Position numbers and translations under genes: made by a program. Shown here one piece after another: positions 8,361 to 16,066 of a stretch of DNA of 58,626 nucleotides; position 1 is the stretch's first letter; every line of letters begins with the position of its first letter. Source of the stretch: Natronococcus amylolyticus DSM 10524 (lineage in GTDB: Archaea; Halobacteriota; Halobacteria; Halobacteriales; Natrialbaceae); contig NZ_AOIB01000015.1 of NCBI RefSeq assembly GCF_000337675.1, forward strand, positions 173,651 to 232,276. The letters are read 5' to 3'. The notes below the pieces were generated by a model that worked only from the letters and a program-made list of their open reading frames with translations, was not told where the DNA came from and did no database searches.

Positions 8361-9422
8361 CTACTCCTCTTCGTCCTCTTCCTCTTCAACCAAGCGCTGG
8401 AACTCGTCGAAGCCGCCGATCGACTCGTCGACCTGTGATTCGATTTCCTCGACGCTGCCGACGTACTGGTCTGCAGCGTCGTCCATGTCGCCGAACTCGA
8501 CGATGTTTCCGGTCTCCTCTTCCCACTCCTGGGTCTCCTCGTGTTCGGTCGCCTCCTGGATCGCGTCCATGAGGACCTCCCGCTCCTCCTCGGGCGTCTC
8601 CGGCGGCGCGACCTGTACCTGGTAGAACTCCGTGATCCAGGCGAGGCTGTCACCGTAGTCCGTGATCGGATCGATATCGGGGAAGACGTGGTCGAGGTCG
8701 ATATCCATCAGGTTGACGATGGCGGTCGCCTCGCCGGACTCCTCGGCGGCGACGGCGGAGGTGTTCGTCGCGAACCCGGCCGCCACCTCGCCGCCGATCA
8801 CCGCCTCCATGGTGGGACCGCCCCCGTCGTAGGGGACGGCGCTGTCGTAGTCGAGATCGTACTCTTCGCGTAGCAACAGCGTCGTCAGGTGACTGTCGCT
8901 GCCGGCGCCCTGATAGCCGAAGCCGCTGATCTCGTCGTCGGCGTACGCGTCCCGAAGCGACTCGAAGTCGTCGATTCCGCCGGCATCCTCGGCGGCATCG
9001 TCGTTTACGATGAGCGTGTAGCCGAAGACGCCGGAGTAGGCGATCGGCTCGAGATCCTCCGGTTCCCAGGCGTCCACGTCCTGGGCCCGCCAGGTGAAAC
9101 TCCATCCCGGCGGGTTGACGGTCCCGAACGTGTAGCCGTCGGGGTCCTGCTGGACGAGCCACTCGCTTCCGAGCATGCTGCCGGCGCCCTCCCGGTTGTC
9201 GATCTCGATCGACTGATCGAGCGGGTCCTCCATCAGCGGCGCCATCTGACGGGCGTACGTGTCCGTTCCGCCACCCTCTCCCCAGGGGATCATCCACGTC
9301 AGTGATTCGGAGGGGAAGTCGTCCCCGTTATCGCCATTGTCGTCCCCGAGGCACCCGGCAAGTCCGGTCAGTCCCACAGCCCCAACTGCACCCGTTGTCT
9401 GGACGAACGTTCGTCGGTCCAT
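8361..9422 (-). CDS. tctC: Tripartite tricarboxylate transporter substrate-binding lipoprotein TctC
   Basis: 353 residues from MDRRTFVQ. The start has a twin-arginine signal (DRRTFVQTTG), a hydrophobic stretch and the lipobox LAGC, so it is exported folded and lipid-anchored. The mature part matches the TctC/Bug fold: LTWMIPWGEGGGTDTYAR near the N-terminus and the late domain (DGGGPTMEAVIGGEVAAGFA). It presents substrate to TctAB. The ATG at 9422 is preferred over an upstream ATG because it puts the twin arginines right at the N-terminus. A 197-base gap before tctB could hold a stem or internal promoter. Confidence 0.92.
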   Translation of the reverse strand: MDRRTFVQTTGAVGAVGLTGLAGCLGDDNGDNGDDFPSESLTWMIPWGEGGGTDTYARQMAPLMEDPLDQSIEIDNREGAGSMLGSEWLVQQDPDGYTFGTVNPPGWSFTWRAQDVDAWEPEDLEPIAYSGVFGYTLIVNDDAAEDAGGIDDFESLRDAYADDEISGFGYQGAGSDSHLTTLLLREEYDLDYDSAVPYDGGGPTMEAVIGGEVAAGFATNTSAVAAEESGEATAIVNLMDIDLDHVFPDIDPITDYGDSLAWITEFYQVQVAPPETPEEEREVLMDAIQEATEHEETQEWEEETGNIVEFGDMDDAADQYVGSVEEIESQVDESIGGFDEFQRLVEEEEDEEE

Positions 9423-9450
9423 GATAACGGAGAACATGAATCAAGAGTAC

Positions 9451-9460
9451 ATAATAGTTT
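9451..9460 (-). promoter_or_regulatory. Likely promoter of tctC
   Basis: On the minus strand AAACTATTAT lies 29-38 bases before the tctC ATG, the normal place for a haloarchaeal TATA box with a very short leader. Confidence 0.5.
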
Positions 9461-9487
9461 TGGATATCCGGTGCGCGTCTCGAGAAA

Positions 9488-9516
9488 CCCTTGAATTCAT
9501 TATATTATTCGAAGGG
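9488..9516. repeat. Imperfect inverted repeat in the divergent tctC/peptidase promoter region
   Basis: CCCTTGAAT on the left arm is matched by ATTCGAAGGG on the right (one base inserted), separated by an AT-only decamer. It sits between the two divergent TATA boxes and may be an operator shared by the transporter and the peptidase. Confidence 0.45.
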
Positions 9517-9599
9517 CCGTTACTGATTACATATCTCGGCGCTATTCTCGGATATATGTAAGTATCACTTCAGGTGCTGGTGACCGAATCACTCGTACC

Positions 9600-9605
9600 T
9601 ATATC
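9600..9605 (+). promoter_or_regulatory. Likely TATA element of the M20 peptidase gene
   Basis: TATATC lies 22-27 bases before the ATG at 9627, consistent with a leaderless transcript. Confidence 0.45.
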
Positions 9606-9626
9606 GGTCCCCCACTACCGTCCCGC

Positions 9627-10931
9627 ATGGACGAACGAACGGCGAGGAATCGAGTCGAAGAGGCGATCACCGATCGAGAGGACGACCTGCTGGGACTGCT
9701 CGAGGATCTCGTCGCCGCGAAGTCGGTGACCGGTCACGAACCCCGCGGACAGGACGTGATGCTCGAGGCGTTCGACGACCTGGGTCTCGAGGTCGACACG
9801 TGGGAGCCGAGCGTCGAGGAGCTCGAGGAACATCCGGGATTCTTCCGGACGTCGTCGTACGACGAGCACGGGTACGACGGCCGGGAGAACTCGGTGGCGA
9901 CCGTTCCGGGTTCCGGCGACGGGCCAACCCTCGCGCTCTCGGGGCATATCGACGTCGTCCCTGCCGACCCCGAATCCGCCTGGGAGTCCGATCCCTGGAC
10001 GCTTCGGTGCGAGGGCGACGAACTCTACGGCCGCGGCGTCTCCGATATGAAGGGCGGGCTCGCCGCGATGCTTGTCGCGGTCGAGGCTCTGCAGGACGAG
10101 GGGATCGACCTGGCCGGCGATCTCTACGTCCAGAGCACGATCGAGGAGGAAGCGGGCGGGGTCGGCGGCCTGCTCTCGGTCCTCGAGCGCGGGTACGTCC
10201 CCGACGCGGCGATCGTTCCCGAACCTTTCGGCCTGCCGAACGTCGGCATCGCCAGCGCGGGCGTGATGTTCTTCGACGTCACCGTTCCAGGGAAGAAGGC
10301 CCACGCCGCCTGGGGCCACCAGGGCGTCAGCGCCTTCGACAAGGCCTGTCTCGTTCGCGGGGCCCTCGAGGAACTGAACGATGAACGGCAGGCGGCCATC
10401 GACTTTCCGCCGGCCTACGGCGCCGATCCCGACCTCGAAGGTCACGTCACAAACATCAATCTGGGCGTCGTCGAGGGCGGCGACTGGCCCGCCTCGGTGC
10501 CTGCCGAGGTCCTGTTGAAGGGACGTGTGGGGTGGCCGCCGGGAGAGTCTCGAGCCGAGGTCCGGGAGGCGATCGAAGGGGCGATCGACGACGCCTCGAG
10601 CGAGGACGAGTGGCTCGCCGAGAACCCGCCGACCGTCGAGTGGACCGGGTGGAACGCCGCGCCTCACGAGGTTCCCCGGGACGCCGAAATCGTCGAAATC
10701 GCGAAACGAAACGCCGAGTCGATCACCGGCGAGGACGGGACGTTCGTCGGCGGCAACGCCGCCCTCGACGAACGCTTCTACCAGCGCTACTACGACGTGC
10801 CGGTCGTCACCGCGGGTCCGTACGGCCCGAACCTCCACGGCGTGGACGAGTACACGACCGTCACGTCGCTGCTCGAGACGGCACAGACCATCGCGACGTC
10901 CGCGATCGATTACTGCGGACTCGCGGAGTGA
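9627..10931 (+). CDS. M20-family metallopeptidase (ArgE/DapE type)
   Basis: 434 residues. Motifs: SGHIDVVPADP (metal His and Asp), GRGVSDMKGG (bridging Asp), QSTIEEEAGG (catalytic and metal Glu), VPEPFG and the C-terminal NLHGVDEYT His. The lid motif KKAHAAWGHQG is present. It differs clearly in sequence from the other M20 gene at 4445-5683, so the two are probably not recent duplicates. It is divergent from tctCBA and is followed by an acetamidase gene on the same strand; together they suggest hydrolysis of imported N-acyl or amide compounds. This is inferred from context only. Confidence 0.9.
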   Translation: MDERTARNRVEEAITDREDDLLGLLEDLVAAKSVTGHEPRGQDVMLEAFDDLGLEVDTWEPSVEELEEHPGFFRTSSYDEHGYDGRENSVATVPGSGDGPTLALSGHIDVVPADPESAWESDPWTLRCEGDELYGRGVSDMKGGLAAMLVAVEALQDEGIDLAGDLYVQSTIEEEAGGVGGLLSVLERGYVPDAAIVPEPFGLPNVGIASAGVMFFDVTVPGKKAHAAWGHQGVSAFDKACLVRGALEELNDERQAAIDFPPAYGADPDLEGHVTNINLGVVEGGDWPASVPAEVLLKGRVGWPPGESRAEVREAIEGAIDDASSEDEWLAENPPTVEWTGWNAAPHEVPRDAEIVEIAKRNAESITGEDGTFVGGNAALDERFYQRYYDVPVVTAGPYGPNLHGVDEYTTVTSLLETAQTIATSAIDYCGLAE

Positions 10932-11008
10932 CTCGCGCGACTCGAGTGTTCGCACCGCCATCTCCGGCATCCGGGGATCACCACACATCGGCGACAAGAG
11001 AAGCCGCA

Positions 11009-11016
11009 CTTATTTT
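11009..11016 (+). promoter_or_regulatory. Promoter of the acetamidase gene
   Basis: CTTATTTT lies 26-33 bases before the ATG at 11042, the classical haloarchaeal TATA spacing for a leaderless mRNA. It shows that this gene has its own promoter although the peptidase is only 110 bases upstream. Confidence 0.6.
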
Positions 11017-11041
11017 CTGAAAGACAGTATCGTGAGATGGA

Positions 11042-12028
11042 ATGACAAAACAACACCACGGACACCGCGTCGACTACCACCTCAGCGACGCCGACCACAA
11101 CATCCACAACGCGTGGGACAACAGCCTCGAGCCCGTGCTCACGGTCGAACCCGGTGATGTCGTCCGGTTCGAGTGTCGCGACGCCGTTGACGGCCAGGTA
11201 ACCGTCGAGTCCGGTCCCGAGGAGTTCTCGAACGTCAGCTTCGATCCCGTCCACCCGCTGACGGGACCCGTCGCCGTCGAGGGGGCCGAACCGGGCGACG
11301 CCCTCGTCGTCGAACTGCGCAGCTTCCAGCACAAGGGCTGGGGGTACACCGGCTTCCTCCCCGGCGAGATGGGGCTCGGCCTCCTTCCCGAGGACTTCCC
11401 CGAGGCCGGAGTTCACATCTGGGACCTCGAGGACGACGTCGGTCACTTCGTCAACGGAATCGAGGTTCCGCTCGACCCGTTCCCCGGAACGATCGGCGTC
11501 GCGCCGGCCGAGTCCGGCGAACACGACACGCTCCCGCCCCGTCGCGTCGGCGGCAACATGGACGTCAAACATATGACCGCGGGCTCGACCATTCGCCTTC
11601 CCGTCGAGGTCGACGACGCCCTCTTTTCGATCGGCGACTGCCACGCCGCACAGGGCGACGGCGAGGTGTCAGTGACAGGGATCGAGGCACCGATGTTCGT
11701 CACCGCCCGGTTCGACCTGCAGAAAGACGCCGAGATCGAACAACCCCAGTTCGAGACCGACGGCCCGTTCACGCCGACCGGGCGCGACGAGCGGATGTAC
11801 GGGACGACCGGAATCGACGACGACCTGATGGAGGCGGCGCGACTCGCGGTGCGACACATGATCGATCACCTCCACGAGAAACGCGGACTCACCCGCGGGG
11901 AGGCCTACATCCTCTGTTCGGCCGCGGTCGATCTGAAAATCAACGAGATCGTCGACGCACCGAACTGGGTCGTCTCGGCGTACCTTCCCGAGAGCATCTT
12001 CCCCGACTCGGGCGTCGACACGATCTGA
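11042..12028 (+). CDS. Acetamidase/formamidase family protein
   Basis: 328 residues matching the FmdA/AmdA family along its whole length: DNSLEPVLTVEPGDVVRFECRD near the start, HPLTGPVAVEGAEPGD, the metal-site region GGNMDVKHMTAGSTIRLPV and SIGDCHAAQGDGEVSVTGIE, and the C-terminal RMYGTTGIDDDLMEAAR. These enzymes hydrolyse formamide or short amides to ammonia plus the acid. The start is fixed by the TATA box 26-33 bases upstream. Position beside an M20 peptidase and a TctABC transporter suggests a small catabolic cluster; the real amide substrate is unknown. Confidence 0.92.
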   Translation: MTKQHHGHRVDYHLSDADHNIHNAWDNSLEPVLTVEPGDVVRFECRDAVDGQVTVESGPEEFSNVSFDPVHPLTGPVAVEGAEPGDALVVELRSFQHKGWGYTGFLPGEMGLGLLPEDFPEAGVHIWDLEDDVGHFVNGIEVPLDPFPGTIGVAPAESGEHDTLPPRRVGGNMDVKHMTAGSTIRLPVEVDDALFSIGDCHAAQGDGEVSVTGIEAPMFVTARFDLQKDAEIEQPQFETDGPFTPTGRDERMYGTTGIDDDLMEAARLAVRHMIDHLHEKRGLTRGEAYILCSAAVDLKINEIVDAPNWVVSAYLPESIFPDSGVDTI

Positions 12029-12056
12029 GCCGACGGGCCGCTCGGTTCGACGCCGA

Positions 12057-14837
12057 TCAGGCGTCGAGGATCTGTCGAACGACGTCGGGGGCGTCCTCGA
12101 GCGTCTCGTCCAGTTCGTCGACGTTCGGGCCGCCGCCCTGGGCGAAGTCCGGCGGGCCGCCCCCGCCGCCACCGACCTTCGCGGCGAGTTCGCCGACGAC
12201 TTCGCCGGCGTTGACGCCGACGCCGTCGGGAACGGCGACGACGAACTGGGCACCGCTTTCGCCGCTTCCGAGCACTGCGATCTTGCCCTCGTCGCGGATG
12301 GCGGTCGCCGTCGCTCGCAGCTCGTCCATGTCGGCGTCGATGCGGTCGACGACCGCCGCGGTGTCGCCGACCTCGATCTCGTCGCCGCCGCCACCGCCGC
12401 CCGCGCGGGCTGTGGCGAGCTGTTCTTTCAGGTCCTCGATCTCCTTGCCGCGGGCCTTCCACTCCTCGAAGAACCGCTCGGCGGTGTCGGGAACCTCCTC
12501 GGGCGAGACGTCGAGGACCTCGGCAGCCCCGTAGAGGGCGTCCTCGGTCTCCTGGGTCGCCGCGATGGCAGCCTCGCCCGCGGCGAAGGTGAGTCGCTCG
12601 ACCCCGTCCTGGACCCGCTCGCTCGAGCGGATCTTGATCGTGCCGATCTCGCCGGTTCGGGCGACGTGGGTCCCTCCGCAGGCCTGGACATCCTCGTCGA
12701 CGTGGATCAGCCGGATCTGCTCACCCGGCGGGATCCCGCCCTGGTAGAGGTCGAACCCGTGCTCGCTCTCCGCGTCGTGGCGGTCGGGCCACTCCTGGGT
12801 CACCGGGGCGTTGTCCATCACGATCTTGTTTGCCTCCCGTTCGATTCGCTTGACGTCCTCGCGGGAGATCCGATCGTAGTGGCGAAGGTCGATCCGCGAG
12901 GAGTCGACGCCCTTCTGGGCGCCGGCCTGACGGACGTGCTCGCCGAGCACCTGGCGGGCGGCGTGGATGACGATGTGGGTCGCCGTGTGGTGGCGCATCA
13001 GCTGTCGCCGTCGGTCGACGTCGAGGTACCCTTTCACGAACTCGCCCTTGTCCGGACGGGCGTCGGTCCGGTGAAGGACGACGTCGTCCTCGATCTGGAC
13101 GTCTTCGACCTCGACTGTCGTCTCGTCGGTCGAGAGCGTCCCCGTGTCGGCGGGCTGGCCCCCGCCCTCGGGGTAGAACATCGTCTGATCGAGCACGACG
13201 TCGTAGCCGTCCTCGCGCTCGAAGACGTCGAGCACGACCGCCTCGAACTCGGTGCGTTGCTGGTCGTCGTAGTACAGCTTCTCGGTCTCGGGGAGATCCT
13301 CGAACCGGGAGTCGGTCTCGCCGGTCGCCTCCTCGAGCGCCTCGACGGTGTCGTGGCGCTGTGCGACGAGACTGTAGAAGTCGTCGGGAACGTCGACGTC
13401 TGCGCCGGCCTCGGCGGCGATCCCCTCGACCATGTCGGGCTGGATCCCGTGGGAGTCGTAGAGTTCGATCAGCTCCTCGGTCGGGATCGGCTCGCCCTTC
13501 TTTGCGTACTCCGCCGCGAGGGCTTCGACCCGGCGACCGCCGCGCTCGAGGGTCTCGCGGTACTTTTCGACCTCGGTGCGGACGATGTCGCGGATCGTGT
13601 CGCGGTTCTCGTACTCGAGGCGTTCGGCCTGCATGTCGACGAGCTCGTCGAGCGGTGCGTCGACGCCGACGTTGTCACAGAGCCGTTTCGTTCGGCGAAG
13701 CACCATCCGGGCAAGATACCCCGTCCCGACGTTCGAGGGGACGATGCCGTCGCCGAGCATGTACGCGAGGGTCCGGCAGTGGTCGGCGATGGCGTAGATA
13801 TCCTCGAGGGGTTCCATCAGTTCCTCGAGTTCGCCGGCGTCGACGCCGAGTTCGTCCGCGATCTCGCCGCGGGCGGTCTCCATATCCTCGGCCTCGTCGA
13901 TGTCCATGTGGCCCGCCAGCTTGGCGGCACGGTGGACGAGTTCGCTCTCGTCGTCGGAGTGATCGAGCTCGGCGTTGTTCTTCAGAAACTCGATCATGTC
14001 GGGGTAGATCGCCTCGTAGACGGTCGGCGTCCCCTGGGACACCCAGGTCCAGCGCTCGAGCCCGTAGCCCGTGTCGACGATGTAGGTGTCCATGTAGGAG
14101 TAGGCGTTCCCGTCTTTCATCTCGAACTCCCCGTCGGGATCCTGCTCCATGCACATGAAGACGAGCGTCGCGAGTTCGACGCCCTTGAAGATGACCTCGA
14201 TCGCGGGGCCGGCGTTGCCGCCGCCGACCCACGGATCCTCGATGTAGATGACCTCCTCGAGGTCGACGCCCATCGAGTCGAAGAACTCGTCGCAGAGTTC
14301 TACTGTTCGGTCCTTCCAGTAGACCTCGCCCTGGTAGGCGTACTGGTCGGGGTTCTCGAGGTCCTCGCGGGCGTTGAACGCGTGGTGGGCCATCATCTCG
14401 AACGCCATCGTGTGTCGACCCGTCTTCCCGACGTTGTCGATGTCCTGCATCCGGATGCAGGGCTGGGAGATGGTCAGGGGATTCGCCGGCGGCGGCGTCT
14501 CTCCGCTCGTTACGAGCGGCTGGAAGTCATAGATCGACGCCTGGGTCAACAGGACGTCGTCCCGCCAGCGGTTCGCCGCGACGGGGTAGGGCTCGATACG
14601 CTCGTGGTCGTGGCCCTCGAAAAAGGAGAGGAACGTCTCCCGCATCTCTTCCAGACTGTGCTCCTCGTCGAACCCGGGGTTGCCGATGAAGTCGTACTCC
14701 TCGCAGGGCGGCTCGCCGCAGGTCTCTCGCTCGTAGTCGCGCGTCCAGAAGTACGCGCCACAGGAGGGACACTCCTTGCGCTCGAAGCCTTCCTCCTCGA
14801 AGTACTCGAGGCGGTACTCCTCCTCCAGTTCACTCAT
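12057..14837 (-). CDS. alaS: Alanyl-tRNA synthetase
   Basis: 926 residues, normal for archaeal AlaRS. The N-terminal zinc-like cysteines ([20 protein letters not shown]) are an archaeal trait. Class II catalytic motifs follow ([55 protein letters not shown]). The editing domain carries [13 protein letters not shown] and [15 protein letters not shown], which bind zinc and clear mischarged Ser/Gly. The C-terminal oligomerisation/C-Ala part ends [15 protein letters not shown] chose the ATG at 14837 because the longer extension lacks similarity and the TATA box is 26-34 bases upstream of it. It is an essential cytoplasmic enzyme. Confidence 0.98.
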   Translation of the reverse strand: MSELEEEYRLEYFEEEGFERKECPSCGAYFWTRDYERETCGEPPCEEYDFIGNPGFDEEHSLEEMRETFLSFFEGHDHERIEPYPVAANRWRDDVLLTQASIYDFQPLVTSGETPPPANPLTISQPCIRMQDIDNVGKTGRHTMAFEMMAHHAFNAREDLENPDQYAYQGEVYWKDRTVELCDEFFDSMGVDLEEVIYIEDPWVGGGNAGPAIEVIFKGVELATLVFMCMEQDPDGEFEMKDGNAYSYMDTYIVDTGYGLERWTWVSQGTPTVYEAIYPDMIEFLKNNAELDHSDDESELVHRAAKLAGHMDIDEAEDMETARGEIADELGVDAGELEELMEPLEDIYAIADHCRTLAYMLGDGIVPSNVGTGYLARMVLRRTKRLCDNVGVDAPLDELVDMQAERLEYENRDTIRDIVRTEVEKYRETLERGGRRVEALAAEYAKKGEPIPTEELIELYDSHGIQPDMVEGIAAEAGADVDVPDDFYSLVAQRHDTVEALEEATGETDSRFEDLPETEKLYYDDQQRTEFEAVVLDVFEREDGYDVVLDQTMFYPEGGGQPADTGTLSTDETTVEVEDVQIEDDVVLHRTDARPDKGEFVKGYLDVDRRRQLMRHHTATHIVIHAARQVLGEHVRQAGAQKGVDSSRIDLRHYDRISREDVKRIEREANKIVMDNAPVTQEWPDRHDAESEHGFDLYQGGIPPGEQIRLIHVDEDVQACGGTHVARTGEIGTIKIRSSERVQDGVERLTFAAGEAAIAATQETEDALYGAAEVLDVSPEEVPDTAERFFEEWKARGKEIEDLKEQLATARAGGGGGGDEIEVGDTAAVVDRIDADMDELRATATAIRDEGKIAVLGSGESGAQFVVAVPDGVGVNAGEVVGELAAKVGGGGGGPPDFAQGGGPNVDELDETLEDAPDVVRQILDA

Positions 14838-14862
14838 TACACGTGTGTTGGCCCCGCAGCGG

Positions 14863-14871
14863 GTAAAATAG
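14863..14871 (-). promoter_or_regulatory. alaS: Promoter of alaS
   Basis: On the minus strand CTATTTTAC lies 26-34 bases before the alaS ATG at 14837. Confidence 0.6.
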
Positions 14872-14956
14872 TTCCGCAACCGTTATTCGGGATAGATCGC
14901 CTAACGGCGGCGGTCTCGGGCTCGGAACGTCGATCGACCTCCCTCGCAAGCGGGCG

Positions 14957-15451
14957 TCAGCGGTAGGCAAACGCCACCGCCAGGAGGACGTCGAACGTAC
15001 TCGCCAGCGCGCCGACAGCGACGACGGCGTCGTCGACCTCGAGCCAGACGAGGGGAACGAACGCGAGCAATAGGACGCCACAGCCGATAACGACGAACCC
15101 CAGCCGACGGCCAGTCTTCCGGTCGACGTCGGGCGTGGTCAGCAGTTCCCGACGATCGCGAACCGCGACGAGCCACCCGAGAACGAAACTCAACAGCGCG
15201 CTTGCGAGGATCGTCGCCCTCCTGACGATCGCAGACGGAAGCTCGAGGACGATCGCCCCGGCCAGCGCGAACAGTCCGACGCCGACGATCCCGAGGACGG
15301 CAGCGTTGGCTCGAGCGCTCGCATCATTGTCCGGCTCGAGGCCGTATAGCCGTCGCGTCCAGCTTCCGGACCGAAGGGAGGCGATCGCGAGCGCGAGACA
15401 GCCAGCGCCGACGGCGAGGAGAACGGCGATTCCGCCGGTCGAGGGAGACAT
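14957..15451 (-). CDS. Small membrane protein of unknown function
   Basis: 164 residues with four predicted membrane spans: GGIAVLLAVGAGCLALAIAS, ANAAVLGIVGVGLFALAGAI, ATILASALLSFVLGWLVAV and the pair FVVIGCGVLLLAFVPLVWL / AVVAVGALASTFDVLLAVAF. No catalytic motif is seen. An ATG six codons further upstream is also possible; 15451 gives the more typical MSPSTGG start. It lies upstream of alaS on the same strand, but alaS has its own TATA box. Function unknown. Confidence 0.65.
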   Translation of the reverse strand: MSPSTGGIAVLLAVGAGCLALAIASLRSGSWTRRLYGLEPDNDASARANAAVLGIVGVGLFALAGAIVLELPSAIVRRATILASALLSFVLGWLVAVRDRRELLTTPDVDRKTGRRLGFVVIGCGVLLLAFVPLVWLEVDDAVVAVGALASTFDVLLAVAFAYR

Positions 15452-15469
15452 GGCTGGCGAGCGGTACAT

Positions 15470-16066
15470 TCCGAACTGCGAAAGCTACGTCGAACGGATC
15501 GATACCAGTAGCGTGGTTCTTCTTTCAGAAACGGATCTGGGACTCCGTTGGGCAGTTCGGTCACTACACGTGCGTCTGGACCGTCCGGCCTCGAGTCTGC
15601 AGTACTGGCCAACCGCTTCGGGGTGGGACTGAAAGGGGCTGACGCGTTGAGCGGACGCTTCGCGTCCGCGATGCTCGGGAGAGCGAAGCTCTCCCGCTGC
15701 TCGAGGTGCGAGGGGATGCAAGCACCGCAGAGAGCGAAGCGACCGAGGAGCGCAGCGAGCCGCAGTCCTCGAGCGGGTCAGGGGCTTTCGTGGTGTTGTT
15801 GACGAGTAGCAGGTTCTGCTCGCACGAACACAGGGGATCGCCACGTCCTCCCCAGCCGACTCGCTCGGTCGCGTTGCTCCCTCGCTCATCCCTCGCGCAG
15901 CATCGTTGACCACCCTCACTGGCGTTCGGCCGGTCGACAGCGCGCGCCTCCGCAGAAAGAGTGGTCGGACCGAACTGAGACGTAGTCCACCTGTACGGAA
16001 CGCGAGGTTCACGGCCACACTGGATAACGAACTCGCAGCCCCGGCTACCGATACCGAACGTCGCGT
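15470..16066. other. Gene-free stretch with a structured repeat
   Basis: Nearly 600 bases lie between the small membrane protein and the RFC gene stop. Open frames here are arginine/serine-rich and not credible as genes. The middle (about 15621-15910) holds the stem-loop-rich element described separately; the flanks show nothing I recognise. Confidence 0.6.
15621..15910. repeat. Structured intergenic repeat element, haloarchaeal REP-like
   Basis: Bounded by GGGACTGAAAGGGGC and GTCAGGGGCTTTCGTGGTG, with two perfect 8-bp hairpins between them: GCGGACGC-TTC-GCGTCCGC at 15651-15669 and GGGAGAGC-GAA-GCTCTCCC at 15677-15695. A further stretch (about 15841-15910) contains CCCCAGCCGACTCGCTCGGT and CTCATCCCTCGCGCAGC. 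I recall near-identical boundary sequences in intergenic regions of many haloarchaea, where they cause spurious ORF calls. The function is unknown. Confidence 0.6.

Noticed and set aside
12666-14966. 766-codon open frame on the plus strand opposite alaS
   Set aside because: It is the antisense shadow of a certain gene; long antisense frames are usual in GC-rich DNA with NNC/NNG codons.
15485-16018. Long open frame on the minus strand in the gene-free region before rfcS
   Set aside because: Arginine/serine/threonine-rich, not acidic, and it runs straight through the hairpins of the repeat element.
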